Shown here one piece after another: positions 14,731 through 23,893 of a stretch of 39,615 nucleotides of DNA. The stretch is taken from NCBI GenBank assembly GCA_902774265.1, contig CACYHR010000016.1, positions 1 through 39,615 of the forward strand, given 5' to 3'. A model generated the notes under the pieces. That model was given only the letters and a program-made list of their open reading frames with translations. It was not told the DNA's origin and searched no databases. Both the position numbers and the translations under genes were made by a program. The DNA is from an uncultured Eubacteriales bacterium. Lineage in GTDB: Bacteria > Bacillota > Clostridia > Peptostreptococcales > Anaerovoracaceae. How positions within the stretch are numbered: position 1 is the stretch's first letter; every line of letters begins with the position of its first letter.

Positions 14731-15717
14731 ATGAAAAGGAAATTATTGGTGCTGCTTCTGGGACTCTCAATGATCATGATGTTTGCATTTGCGACCGGAT
14801 GCAGCAAGCAGGAAAGTGAGCCTGAAGAAGCCGAAACAGAAGAAGCTGCAGAAGCAGAAGATGATGAAAATTATGACACAGGAGATGCATCGTTGGATAA
14901 CCCGAGAAACCAGGACGAAATAGGTGAAAACGAATTACTGGTCGTCAGCTTTGGTACCAGCTTTAATGACAGCCGCCGTCTCACTATAGGAGCGGTAGAG
15001 CAGGCTATCGAGGATGCTGTAGGAGATGACTGGAGCGTTCGCCGCGGATTTACCGCACAGATCATTATTGATCACATTATGAAGAGAGATAATGTAAAGA
15101 TCGATAATGTAAAAGAGGCTCTTGACAGAGCAGTTGACAACGGAGTAAAGACACTTGTAGTTCAGCCGACTCATCTTATGAACGGTATTGAATACGATGA
15201 GCTCAAGGAAAGTCTTGCCGGTTACGCAGATTCCTTCGAAAAGGTCGCTGTCGGCGATCCGCTGCTTACATCGGATGAAGATTTCAGCAGAGTCGCTGAT
15301 GCTATGATAGATGTCACCAAGGATTATGATGACGGTGAGACCGCTATCGTATTCATGGGACACGGTACAGAGGCTGAGTCCAATGCGATTTATGAAAAAA
15401 TGCAGGGCGTAATGAAAGATAAGGGAATGGACAACTACTATATAGGAACAGTAGAGGCCAGTCCTTCTCTTGAAGATGTTCTTGCAGAGGTAGGCAAAGG
15501 AGAATACAAGAGAGTCATCCTGAGACCTATGATGGTAGTTGCAGGTGATCATGCCAATAATGATATGGCTGATCCTGAGGATCCTGAATCGTGGTATTCG
15601 CAGTTCAAGGCTGCCGGATATGACGTGGAATGCGTTCTTGAGGGTCTCGGACAGGTACCTGCGGTACAGAAGATCTATGCAGAGCATGCGCAGGCTGCCA
15701 TCGATTCACTCAAATAG
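14731..15717 (+). CDS. cbiK: CbiK-type sirohydrochlorin cobaltochelatase, lipoprotein form
   Basis: First gene behind the riboswitch. CbiK inserts Co2+ into sirohydrochlorin in the early-cobalt B12 pathway. The 328-residue product, however, opens with a lipoprotein signal (MKRKLLVLLLGLSMIMMFAFATGC, lipid-carrying Cys24) and a 40-residue acidic linker before the chelatase fold. The N-terminal half has the family's SFGTSFNDSRRLTIGAVE; metal-site histidines lie in PTHLMNG (His148), MGHGTEAES (His211) and AGDHANND (His274). So the enzyme should sit outside the membrane. A periplasmic CbiK that binds haem is known in Desulfovibrio. Here it precedes an ABC uptake system, which suggests a role in handling tetrapyrrole or cobalt at the surface. 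ATG 14731 is chosen for its AAAAGGAG site and the signal peptide; upstream ATGs fall in the terminator. Confidence 0.9.
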   Translation: MKRKLLVLLLGLSMIMMFAFATGCSKQESEPEEAETEEAAEAEDDENYDTGDASLDNPRNQDEIGENELLVVSFGTSFNDSRRLTIGAVEQAIEDAVGDDWSVRRGFTAQIIIDHIMKRDNVKIDNVKEALDRAVDNGVKTLVVQPTHLMNGIEYDELKESLAGYADSFEKVAVGDPLLTSDEDFSRVADAMIDVTKDYDDGETAIVFMGHGTEAESNAIYEKMQGVMKDKGMDNYYIGTVEASPSLEDVLAEVGKGEYKRVILRPMMVVAGDHANNDMADPEDPESWYSQFKAAGYDVECVLEGLGQVPAVQKIYAEHAQAAIDSLK

Positions 15718-15786
15718 TGAAATGATGCAGCAGAGCGTAGGACAAGTGATTAACTGCAGAAAAGGAAACTGCATATAAGGAAGAAT

Positions 15787-16680
15787 ATGAGTATAAAAAG
15801 AAAAAGGCCGGCGGTGCTGCTGCTGACTCTCATCATGCTGCTTACCCTCGCGGCCTGCGGCGGAAACGGAGACAGCAGCGAAAAGCAGGACTCTCAGGGT
15901 GATTCTTCTCAGGTAGCCTCGTCAGAGGAGATGACTGATATCGAAGATGTAGGCTATGAGGGCATGATGCCGGTAACAGCAGATCAGCTGAACAACGGTA
16001 CATATGATATAAATGTCGATTCCAGCTCTTCAATGTTCAATATCGAGGAATGCAGCCTCACAGTTGCTGATGGAAAGATGTCCGCGGTCATGACTATGGG
16101 CGGAACAGGTTACAGATATATCGTGATGAAATCAGCCGAAGAAGCTGCAGCATCAGACGAAAAAGAATATATCTATCCTGAGGAGGATAAGGAGGGACGG
16201 CATACCTTCACTGTGGATGTTGAGTCTCTGGATAAGGCTGTCAAATGTGCCGCCTTCAGTGACAAAAAAGAAAAATGGTATGACAGGACTCTGGTGTTCA
16301 GCGCGTCATCCCTTCCTCTGAGTGCGTTCAAAGAGGGCGTTCTCACTACACCTGCTGTGCTCGGTATAAAAGACGGAGAGTATAAGGCGGAGGTAAGTCT
16401 GTCAGGCGGCAGCGGAAGGGCGGAAGTCGATTCGCCGGCGGTCATCAGGCAGTCGGGAGATAGCTGCATAGCCGTGATCAGATGGAGCAGTCCGCACTAC
16501 GACTACATGATAGTGGATGGTGAAAAGTATCTGCCGGTCAATGAAGAGGGTAATTCGGAATTCGAGATACCGGTGCTTTTCTTTGACAGACCGATGCCTG
16601 TAATCGCAGATACGACTGCTATGAGCGAGCCGCATGAGATAGAATACACTCTTCTTTTCGACTCTAAGTCAATGAAATAG
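15787..16680 (+). CDS. Lipoprotein with two tandem copies of a beta-rich domain, putative metal- or haem-handling surface protein
   Basis: 297 residues with a lipoprotein signal (lipobox LTLAAC, Cys24) and a Ser/Asp/Glu linker. Two related modules follow: about 64-172 (NGTYDINVDSSSSMFNIEECSLTVADGKMSAVMTMGGTGYRYIVM ... HTFTVDVESLDKAVKCAAFS) and about 193-297 (DGEYKAEVSLSGGSGRAEVDSPAVI ... IAVIRWSSPHYDYMIVDGEKYL ... FEIPVLFFDRPMPVIADTTAMSEPHEIEYTLLF). The pattern is like domains often annotated next to clostridial iron or haem transporters and is reminiscent of, but not the same as, NEAT domains; I cannot name it with certainty. A Tyr pair in each module could be a ligand. RBS AAGGAAG is close to ATG. 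It sits between cbiK and the ABC binding protein, so it probably passes cargo to the transporter. Confidence 0.72.
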   Translation: MSIKRKRPAVLLLTLIMLLTLAACGGNGDSSEKQDSQGDSSQVASSEEMTDIEDVGYEGMMPVTADQLNNGTYDINVDSSSSMFNIEECSLTVADGKMSAVMTMGGTGYRYIVMKSAEEAAASDEKEYIYPEEDKEGRHTFTVDVESLDKAVKCAAFSDKKEKWYDRTLVFSASSLPLSAFKEGVLTTPAVLGIKDGEYKAEVSLSGGSGRAEVDSPAVIRQSGDSCIAVIRWSSPHYDYMIVDGEKYLPVNEEGNSEFEIPVLFFDRPMPVIADTTAMSEPHEIEYTLLFDSKSMK

Positions 16681-16693
16681 TTTTAAACTCAAT

Positions 16694-16738
16694 AGCGGAG
16701 ATGCTGCCGTGCGAAAACAGGCAGTATCTCTGCTGTCT
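16694..16738 (+). terminator. Intercistronic 15-base-pair hairpin, partial terminator or attenuator
   Basis: Arms 16694-16708 and 16720-16734 pair along 15 positions, two of them G-U, with an 11-base loop. Only a weak TCTTG tract follows, so some transcripts should read through into the transporter genes. Confidence 0.55.
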
Positions 16739-16758
16739 TGTATATTATTATTAACAAA

Positions 16759-17931
16759 ATGACAAAAATCACAATATTATTAAAAAGAATATGCTGCATT
16801 ACTATTCTTGCAGCTTGTGTCTGCTGTGCTTCAGCCTGCGGGAGCGAGAAAGACGATACGCGGAGCTCTTTGCCGGATGAGCATAGAACGGGCAGTATGG
16901 AACTTGAGAATGCAGACCAGTTTCAGGTGGACTATTACGATGATGATATATCTCTGATAAAGATCGAAGACGGGCTTGAATATCTGCTGGTCCCTGATCA
17001 GGATAAACTGCCTGAATGGCTCGGACCGGATGCTGTCAAAGACAGGACCGTAATAGAGCTGCCGGCTGATTCGATCTATATGGCGGCTTCTTCGGGTATG
17101 GATCTCATAAATGCGGTCGGCGGTCTGGATTCTGTAATCATGACCAGTACTGATGCCAAAGACTGGGCCATACCGGAGATAAAGGAGGCGGTCGAAAAGG
17201 ATGCCATTCATTATATCGGCAAGTACAGTGCGCCTGACTATGAGGCTCTGGTTGAGGAGGATGCAGATCTAGCGATAGAATCAACCATGATCTATCACAG
17301 CCCGCAGGTAAAGGAAGAGATCGAAGAACTCGGCATACCTGTACTGGTTGAGAGATCAAGCTATGAGAACGATCCGCTGGGACGCCTTGAATGGATAAAG
17401 CTTTACGGTCTGCTCCTGGGAAAAGAAAAAGAGGCGGCGGAGTTCTTTGATGAAGCTGCATCAAAGATAGCTGAGGTAGATACCGATTCCGTAAAGAATA
17501 CTCCGTCTGTCGCATTCTTTTCGGTCAATTCAAACGGCTCTGTGGTTGTCAGAAAGCCGGGTGACTATGTTACAAAAATGATAGAAACAGCAGGAGGCAG
17601 CTACGCCCTCGATGATATATCCGGGGAAGAGGATAATGCTCTTTCGACGATGAATATGCAGATGGAGGCATTTTACGACAAGGCTGTCAATGCTGATATA
17701 CTTATATATAACAGTGCTATAGAATCAGATCTTTCTTCGGCAGATGATCTGATAGCGCTGGCCGGACAGTTTGCAGATTTTAAAGCTGTCAGAAACGGTG
17801 ATGTCTGGTGCACCAATAAAAACGTATTTCAGAAGACGACCGGCGCAGCGGACATGATAACAGAGATGAATCGTATATTCTGCGGTGCTGACGACGACAG
17901 CGGTATGGAGTATTTCCACAAACTGAGATGA
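16759..17931 (+). CDS. ABC transporter substrate-binding lipoprotein (FecB/BtuF type)
   Basis: Captures a metal chelate or corrinoid and delivers it to the permease encoded next. About 390 residues; the hydrophobic start ends in a lipobox-like CASAC, giving a lipidated Cys. The class III periplasmic-binding fold follows: DRTVIELPADSIYMAASSGMDLINAVGGLDSVIMTST, then the middle helix and YIGKYSAPDYEALVEEDADLAIESTMIYHSPQVKEEIEELGIPVLVERSSYENDPLGRLEWIKLYGLLLGKEKEA, typical of FecB/BtuF proteins. I use ATG 16759; a TTG at 16738 is the alternative. Neither has a good ribosome site. Ligand is not determined by sequence; the B12 riboswitch upstream makes corrinoid, cobalt chelate or tetrapyrrole the best guesses. 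Confidence 0.87.
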   Translation: MTKITILLKRICCITILAACVCCASACGSEKDDTRSSLPDEHRTGSMELENADQFQVDYYDDDISLIKIEDGLEYLLVPDQDKLPEWLGPDAVKDRTVIELPADSIYMAASSGMDLINAVGGLDSVIMTSTDAKDWAIPEIKEAVEKDAIHYIGKYSAPDYEALVEEDADLAIESTMIYHSPQVKEEIEELGIPVLVERSSYENDPLGRLEWIKLYGLLLGKEKEAAEFFDEAASKIAEVDTDSVKNTPSVAFFSVNSNGSVVVRKPGDYVTKMIETAGGSYALDDISGEEDNALSTMNMQMEAFYDKAVNADILIYNSAIESDLSSADDLIALAGQFADFKAVRNGDVWCTNKNVFQKTTGAADMITEMNRIFCGADDDSGMEYFHKLR

Positions 17932-18029
17932 GCACGCGGCAGTCCGTGCGCATGGAGTCCGACACCCCTGAACGCATGGAGCCGGGCAGTCCGGTTTCCC
18001 GCAGAGTATCGCACTGATATGAATAATAT

Positions 18030-19037
18030 ATGAATAAAAAAAGGATAATAATATCTTACTCAGTACTGGGGATACTGCTTCTGGTGCTGGTCATTATGAA
18101 TATTCTGATGGGAAGCTCCTCGATGACTGCCGGGGATGCTTTTCGCATACTCTTTTCTCACGATAATGCTTCAAAATTCGGCAGGATAGTGTGGGACATA
18201 CGCATGCCGAGAATTATCGCAGCAGCTCTGCTTGGAGGAGCTCTGGCGGTATCCGGATTTCTGCTTCAGACTTTTTTTGCGAATCCTATTGCCGGCCCGT
18301 ACATACTCGGGATATCTTCGGGAGCTAAGCTGGTTGTTGCCTGCGCAATGGTTTTTGCTCTGACACACGGTTTGCTGCTGCATTCGCTTGTCATGATAAC
18401 AGCAGCTTTTGTCGGATCGCTTGCCGTAACAGCTGTGATACTGTTTATATCCGGCAGGGTCAGAAGCATGTCCGTTCTGATAGTCTGCGGCGTCATGGTG
18501 GGCTATATCTGTTCTGCTGTCACGGAATTTCTGATAACATTTGCCGATGATTCCAATATAGTGAATCTTCACAACTGGTCGATGGGGAGCTTTTCCGCTG
18601 TCAGCTGGGATAATATAAAAGTGATCACGCCTGTTGTGGCTGCTGCTGTGCTGATGTCCTTTTTGCTTTCAAAACCTATGAACGCATTTCAGATGGGTGA
18701 ACGCTATGCTCTCAGCGTCGGTGTAAATTTAAAAGCATTCAGGCTCAGCCTGATTACGCTGTCGAGCATACTGTCGGCGACAGTGACGGCTTTTGCCGGA
18801 CCGGTCTCCTTTGTCGGCATTGCAGTTCCTCACCTCATCAGGTCTGTTACGGATACATCCCGGCCGATTGTGATGATACCGCAGTGTTTCCTCGGAGGTT
18901 CCGTTTTCTGCCTGCTATGCGATCTGCTTGCGAGAAATCTGTTTGCTCCTACAGAAATGAGCATAAGCTCGATGACTGCTGTGTTCGGTGCGCCTGTCGT
19001 TATCGCAATGCTGATAGGAAGGAAGTCGGGAAGATGA
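18030..19037 (+). CDS. ABC transporter permease, FecCD/BtuC family
   Basis: A 335-residue inner-membrane permease with about ten hydrophobic helices. Family markers are DIRMPRIIAAALLGGALAVSGFLLQTFFANPIAGPYILGISSGAK near 55-100, and the loop AGPVSFVGIAVPHLIRS near 255-272, which contacts the ATPase. It would form a homodimer that passes the ligand from the binding protein across the membrane. The stop overlaps the ATPase start (ATGA). The 98-base gap upstream holds GC-rich repeated GGCAGTCCG and GCATGGAG words and a small hairpin but no gene. The ribosome site is poor. Confidence 0.92.
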   Translation: MNKKRIIISYSVLGILLLVLVIMNILMGSSSMTAGDAFRILFSHDNASKFGRIVWDIRMPRIIAAALLGGALAVSGFLLQTFFANPIAGPYILGISSGAKLVVACAMVFALTHGLLLHSLVMITAAFVGSLAVTAVILFISGRVRSMSVLIVCGVMVGYICSAVTEFLITFADDSNIVNLHNWSMGSFSAVSWDNIKVITPVVAAAVLMSFLLSKPMNAFQMGERYALSVGVNLKAFRLSLITLSSILSATVTAFAGPVSFVGIAVPHLIRSVTDTSRPIVMIPQCFLGGSVFCLLCDLLARNLFAPTEMSISSMTAVFGAPVVIAMLIGRKSGR

Positions 19038-19846
19038 TAAATAAAGCTGTAAACCGGGAGCCCGTTATTAAAACAGAGAATCTTGATTCGGGTTACGGTA
19101 AAAAGGTTATCGTCGCCGGCGCGGAAATCAAAGTCAAGCCGGGCGAGATAGTATCTCTGATCGGACCGAACGGGGCCGGTAAATCGACATTGCTGAGGAC
19201 GATTGCGGGTCAGCTTGAACCTATAGCGGGATCTGTATATATAGACGGAAAGGAAAGGCACGGCTATGCATCGGCTGAGATAGCCCGGAAGCAGGCCGTA
19301 ATGCTGACGGAGCGACCTCCGGCGGAACGGATGAGCTGTATGGAGGTCATATCCCTCGGCAGATATCCTTATACCGGCAGACTGGGGATACTGTCGCAGG
19401 ATGACAGGCGGATAGTACAGGAAGCCATGGAACTCGTACATGTATCTGAGCTGGCAGGCAGCAGCTATGACCAGATCAGCGACGGGCAGAAACAGCGTGT
19501 GCTGCTTGCAAGGGCGGTTTGCCAGGAGCCTGAGATAATGATACTCGACGAACCGACAGCCTATCTCGATATAAAGCACAAACTCGAATTTCTCGATCTG
19601 CTCAGAGATCTCACCGGCAAGAGGGGCATAGCCGTCATTATGTCGATGCACGAACCGGAGCTTGCTCATCTTGTTTCCGACAGGGTCATATGTGTGTCTG
19701 CGGACGGCAGAGTCGAAATGACCGGAACGCCTGATGAAGTATTCAGAGATGAGATCATCAGCAGACTGTACGGACTGGATGACGGCAGACTCAGGGACTT
19801 ATATACAGGCTTTGTCAGAAGTCTTGAGGGATCCGCCGGATGCTGA
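19034..19846 (+). CDS. ABC transporter ATP-binding protein, FecE/BtuD type
   Basis: 270-residue ATPase powering the transporter. I start at ATG 19034, which overlaps the permease stop; the frame is open further upstream, but that part is inside the permease gene. Walker A is GPNGAGKST near 43-51, the Q-loop region follows, the signature is ISDGQKQR (Asp in place of the first Gly of LSGGQ, as in several FecE proteins), Walker B is IMILDEPTAYLD near 172-183, and the switch His is in SMHEPELA. With the preceding two genes it makes a complete importer. Confidence 0.93.
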   Translation: MINKAVNREPVIKTENLDSGYGKKVIVAGAEIKVKPGEIVSLIGPNGAGKSTLLRTIAGQLEPIAGSVYIDGKERHGYASAEIARKQAVMLTERPPAERMSCMEVISLGRYPYTGRLGILSQDDRRIVQEAMELVHVSELAGSSYDQISDGQKQRVLLARAVCQEPEIMILDEPTAYLDIKHKLEFLDLLRDLTGKRGIAVIMSMHEPELAHLVSDRVICVSADGRVEMTGTPDEVFRDEIISRLYGLDDGRLRDLYTGFVRSLEGSAGC

Positions 19847-19889
19847 TGAGAAGATGCATTCCCGTTTACATATCTAAAGAGAAAGAATA

Positions 19890-21416
19890 ATGTCTAAAGT
19901 AATAATGATACAGGGCACCATGTCAAATGCCGGCAAGAGTCTGCTGGCGGCCGGTCTTTGCCGCATTTTCAGACAGGACGGATACAGGACAGCGCCTTTC
20001 AAATCGCAGAATATGGCTCTTAACTCCTTTGTCACAGAGGAGGGTCTTGAGATGGGTAGAGCTCAGGTGGTGCAGGCCGAGGCGGCCGGCATAGAACCCC
20101 TTGTCTGTATGAATCCAATTCTGCTCAAACCGACTGATGATGAGGGCTCGCAGGTAATAGTCAACGGCCGGTCCATAGGAAATATGAAGGCGAGGGATTA
20201 TTTTGCCTTTAAAAAGCAGCTCGTCCCGACAATAAAAGATGCTTTTCGTAAACTCGAAGAGATTGCGGATATCATAGTCATAGAGGGCGCAGGCTCTCCT
20301 GCCGAGATCAATCTGAAGGAAAATGATATAGTCAATATGGGCCTTGCCGAAATGGTCGGTGCGCCTGTCCTGCTTGTCGGTGATATAGACCGCGGGGGCG
20401 TTTTCGCGCAGCTGCTGGGAACGATCATGCTGCTCGAGGAGAGCGAAAAAGAGCGAGTCAGGGGGCTTGTAATAAATAAATTCAGGGGCGATGCATCGCT
20501 GCTTGACAGCGGTATAGAGATGCTTGAAGATAAGTGCGGCATAGCTGTTGCCGGGGTCATACCCTATATGGATATCAAGGTCGAGGACGAGGACTCTCTG
20601 TCCGGCAGGCTGACGTCGGCAGGAAGCGGAGGCGATATCGATATTGCTGTGATAAGGCTTCCGAAATTATCGAATTTTTCGGATATGGATGTGTTCGGAC
20701 AGTTCCCGGATGTATCTGTAAGATATGTCAGCAGAGCCGGAGAACTCGGAGAACCTGACATGATAGTGATACCGGGGTCAAAGAGTACGATAGCCGATCT
20801 GAAGTGGCTGAGAGCTGCGGGATTTGAAGACTGTATAAAAAAATGCAGCAGCAAGGGGATCCCTGTATTCGGGATATGCGGAGGCTATCAGATGATGGGC
20901 GAAGCGGTCTCCGATCCTGAGGTCGTCGAGGGTGGCGGCAGCATAAAAGGTCTCGGTATGCTCCCCGTAACGACGGTGCTGGCGGGAGAAAAGAAGACCT
21001 GCCGATACAGCGGATGCTTTGAGGATGCGGCAGGCCTGTTCAGCGGCCTTAAAGGTCTTGCAGCTGAAGGATACGAGATACATATGGGACGGACAGTCAT
21101 AGCCGGCATGAACGGCGTAAGCAGCGATGCTTCTCAGAGCGGCAGCGGACAGCTTTCAGGGTTTACGTCCGAAGGCACGGGATGCTGCCGTGAAAATATA
21201 TACGGAACCTATATACACGGGATATTCGACCGGGCCGAGATAGCTGAGACCATAGTCAGAGCGCTCGCTGACAAAAAAGGCCTGAGCCTTCAGACGGTTG
21301 CGATCGATGATCACCGGGATTTCAAAGAAAAGGAATATGACAGGCTTGCTGATATACTCAGGGCTTCGATGGATATGGACATGATATACGATATGCTTGA
21401 GGAGGCTGCATTTTGA
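19890..21416 (+). CDS. cobQ: Cobyric acid synthase CobQ/CbiP
   Basis: Amidates four side chains of adenosylcobyrinic a,c-diamide using glutamine and ATP. The 508-residue protein has the dethiobiotin-synthetase-like ATP domain at 1-240 ([22 protein letters not shown], then [10 protein letters not shown] and [11 protein letters not shown]) and the class I glutamine amidotransferase domain from about 255, with the nucleophile cysteine in [12 protein letters not shown] near 330 and the histidine in YIHGIFD near 447. The CobQ-specific motif [11 protein letters not shown] is present, separating it from CbiA, which occurs later in the locus. The next frame begins within its stop codon (TTGA), so translation is coupled. 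Confidence 0.96.
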   Translation: MSKVIMIQGTMSNAGKSLLAAGLCRIFRQDGYRTAPFKSQNMALNSFVTEEGLEMGRAQVVQAEAAGIEPLVCMNPILLKPTDDEGSQVIVNGRSIGNMKARDYFAFKKQLVPTIKDAFRKLEEIADIIVIEGAGSPAEINLKENDIVNMGLAEMVGAPVLLVGDIDRGGVFAQLLGTIMLLEESEKERVRGLVINKFRGDASLLDSGIEMLEDKCGIAVAGVIPYMDIKVEDEDSLSGRLTSAGSGGDIDIAVIRLPKLSNFSDMDVFGQFPDVSVRYVSRAGELGEPDMIVIPGSKSTIADLKWLRAAGFEDCIKKCSSKGIPVFGICGGYQMMGEAVSDPEVVEGGGSIKGLGMLPVTTVLAGEKKTCRYSGCFEDAAGLFSGLKGLAAEGYEIHMGRTVIAGMNGVSSDASQSGSGQLSGFTSEGTGCCRENIYGTYIHGIFDRAEIAETIVRALADKKGLSLQTVAIDDHRDFKEKEYDRLADILRASMDMDMIYDMLEEAAF

Positions 21417-23020
21417 TAAGCATTGATCCTTTTAACAGGGAAAGATATGAAGAAATAAGACAGAGATGGGACAGGGTGGCAAAACCTCTCGGAAGTCTCG
21501 GCCGCTTTGAGGATATTACCGCCAGGATCGGTGCAGTTCATGATTCTGCAGATATCGATATAAGAAAGCGTGCAGTAATAATGATGTGCGCTGATAACGG
21601 TATAGTCGATGAAGGCATAAGTCAGTCAGGACAGGATGTGACCGCTGCGGTCGCTGCCTGGATGGGCAGGGGCGAAAGCTCTGTATGCAAGATGGCAAAA
21701 ACCTGCAGAACGGACACTATAGCAGTGGATGTCGGTATCAATATGGACGGCAGTCCGGCCGGGGTCATGGACCGGAAGGTAATGAAAGGGACGAGGAATT
21801 TTGCCGTCGAAGCTGCGATGAGTGAAGATGAATGCATGGAGGCGATAGATGCGGGCATAGATGTAGTCTGTGATTGCAGCGCAAAAGGATACAGACTTCT
21901 GGCGACCGGGGAGATGGGTATAGGTAATACAACCACCAGCTCGGCGATAGCTGCTGCCCTTCTCGGAGTGGATGTGCGGGATGTGACAGGCAGGGGAGCA
22001 GGGCTCAGCACAAAAGGGCTGGAAAAGAAGATTGCAGTGATACAGAAGGCCCTTGATATTTACTGCCCGGATGATGACGAAGACAGGGAAAGCCCGGAAT
22101 TCACGCTTCGTATGCTCTCGTGCGTGGGAGGTCTCGATATAGCAGCTCTTGCCGGAGTTTATATAGGCGGCGCCATGAATCATATTCCGGTGATAATAGA
22201 CGGATTTATCAGCGCGGTTGCAGCTCTTGTTGCTGAGAGGCTGGTGCCCGGAACAAAGGACAGCATGATAGCATCGCATATGGGCAGGGAACCGGGCATG
22301 AAGCTGATCCTCTCAAATCTCGGACTCGAGCCCGTCATAGACGGAAATCTTTCTCTCGGAGAGGGCACAGGTGCAGTTATGCTCATCCCTCTGCTTGACG
22401 CCGTTCTGGCTCTTTATTCAGACGGGCTGAACTTTGAAGAGACTGAGGTAGGGCAGTATAAGCACTTTGATGAGCATTCGATCGTGCTCATAATCGGCAC
22501 TCCGGACAGCGGCAAGTCTGAAATAGCGGAGAATATAGCGGCTGAGCTGTCCGAACCCGGCAAAGCCATATACCTTGCTACGATGATACCTTACGGAAGC
22601 GAGGGAAAAGCGAGGATAGAAAAACACCGCCGAATGCGTGAAGGCAAGGGCTTTATCACTGTTGAAAAACCTTTTGACATCTGTGATATTTCCGGTGAGG
22701 AGCTTCAGTCATATTCCGGTGAATATGAAGACCTTAGCGAGATGACCGTATTGCTGGAATGCGTATCGAATCTGACGGCAAACGAACTCTTTGAGCGCCG
22801 TACCCCTGCTGCAGAGGCTGCGGACAGGATATGCGGAGACATTGAGCGCCTCGCCGCTTCGGTCAGAAATCTGGTCATAGTCAGCAATCATTTCGAAAAA
22901 GAATGCGGATTTGATCATGAAACTGCCGAATATGCAGAAATACTTGATATAATAAATGACAGACTCGCAGATCTGGCGGACAGAGTCATCAGAATTGACA
23001 GATCAGATAAAGAAGAATGA
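21413..23020 (+). CDS. cobTU: CobT-CobU fusion: DMB phosphoribosyltransferase plus cobinamide kinase/guanylyltransferase
   Basis: One 535-residue chain joins two enzymes of lower-loop assembly. Residues 1-350 are CobT, which makes alpha-ribazole phosphate from nicotinate mononucleotide and a base: [46 protein letters not shown], and the catalytic-base glutamate (317) in GEGTGA. Residues about 357-535 are CobU, which phosphorylates adenosylcobinamide and transfers GMP: P-loop GTPDSGKS near 361-368, IYLATM, and EKHRRMR, holding the histidine that carries GMP. Start is TTG 21413, overlapping the cobQ stop with GAGGAGG upstream. The join around 345-358 is short. Both active sites look intact. The CobU P-loop differs from the usual GGARSGKS. 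Confidence 0.93.
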   Translation: MISIDPFNRERYEEIRQRWDRVAKPLGSLGRFEDITARIGAVHDSADIDIRKRAVIMMCADNGIVDEGISQSGQDVTAAVAAWMGRGESSVCKMAKTCRTDTIAVDVGINMDGSPAGVMDRKVMKGTRNFAVEAAMSEDECMEAIDAGIDVVCDCSAKGYRLLATGEMGIGNTTTSSAIAAALLGVDVRDVTGRGAGLSTKGLEKKIAVIQKALDIYCPDDDEDRESPEFTLRMLSCVGGLDIAALAGVYIGGAMNHIPVIIDGFISAVAALVAERLVPGTKDSMIASHMGREPGMKLILSNLGLEPVIDGNLSLGEGTGAVMLIPLLDAVLALYSDGLNFEETEVGQYKHFDEHSIVLIIGTPDSGKSEIAENIAAELSEPGKAIYLATMIPYGSEGKARIEKHRRMREGKGFITVEKPFDICDISGEELQSYSGEYEDLSEMTVLLECVSNLTANELFERRTPAAEAADRICGDIERLAASVRNLVIVSNHFEKECGFDHETAEYAEILDIINDRLADLADRVIRIDRSDKEE

Positions 23021-23811
23021 GATTATTCAGAACCATAGCCGTAACATTTGCATTGTATTCCAGGATACCGATGCCGCATTTTGAGTGGAAGGACGAGGAT
23101 ATGAGGTACAGTATTGCCCTGTTCCCGTGGGTCGGTGCGGTGATCGGCGGAGTTTTTGTCTGTGTATTTGAAGCTGCTCACAGACTGCAGCTGCCTCTTA
23201 CGGCTGTATGCCTTCTTATGGCGGCTGTACCGTTGCTGCTGACGGGAGGATTTCACATCGACGGATTCATGGATGTTTCCGATGCTCTCAGTTCGTTCGG
23301 AAGCAGGGAGGAAAAACTCAGGATAATGAGCGATCCTCACACAGGAGCCTTTGCTGTAATCAGGCTATGTATATGCGGCATGATATATATAGCTTCTCTT
23401 GCGGTCGTGCTTGACTGCGGACAGGCATCGGATCTTGTGCGTGTGCTTGGAACGGGCTTTTTTGCGGCAAGAGGGCTGAGCTCTGTTTCCGTACTTAATT
23501 TCAGATCGGCAAAGAATGAAGGCATGCTGTATTATGAGGCGTCATGTGCCGGACAGAGCCGAAAAACAAATAATATACTTTGTGTCGTTTGGCTGGCACT
23601 TTCTGCTATACTGATGGTATATTTTCATAAGACGGCGGGGGCAGCCGTGATGCTGACAGCTGCTGCCTGTTTTGCATGGTACAAATATAAAAGCAGCAGA
23701 GAGTTCGGAGGGATAAGCGGCGATACTTCAGGATGGTTCGTTACCGTATGCGAGACGTCAATGGCGGCTGCCGCTGCGGTGACGGCGGTATATATAAACA
23801 CTTGCAGATAA
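23017..23811 (+). CDS. cobS: Cobalamin (5'-phosphate) synthase CobS
   Basis: Joins adenosylcobinamide-GDP to alpha-ribazole (phosphate) at the membrane, the last assembly step. 264 residues with about six to seven hydrophobic helices. Family motifs: YSRIPMPHFEWKDEDMRYSIALFPWVGAVIG at the start, then LLLTGGFHIDGFMDVSDALSSFGSREEKLRIMSDPHTGAFAVI, which carries the acidic Mg2+-binding residues (DGFMDVSDA), and PKH-like SAKNEGMLY later. ATG overlaps the cobTU stop. It directly follows CobU, its substrate supplier. Confidence 0.94.
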   Translation: MRLFRTIAVTFALYSRIPMPHFEWKDEDMRYSIALFPWVGAVIGGVFVCVFEAAHRLQLPLTAVCLLMAAVPLLLTGGFHIDGFMDVSDALSSFGSREEKLRIMSDPHTGAFAVIRLCICGMIYIASLAVVLDCGQASDLVRVLGTGFFAARGLSSVSVLNFRSAKNEGMLYYEASCAGQSRKTNNILCVVWLALSAILMVYFHKTAGAAVMLTAAACFAWYKYKSSREFGGISGDTSGWFVTVCETSMAAAAAVTAVYINTCR

Positions 23812-23893
23812 ATGTGTTTCCGGGACACGATCCGGGCCTGATGTCACGATTCAGCCGGAACGTTGAAACGATAATATGGAGACAGAAAACACA

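Noticed and set aside
14935-15687. Minus-strand frame of 250 codons within cbiK
   Set aside because: Shadow of the cbiK reading frame; no homology and no ribosome site.
18830-19669. Minus-strand frame of 279 codons across the permease and ATPase genes
   Set aside because: Antisense to Walker and signature motifs of the ATPase; composition is that of a shadow frame.
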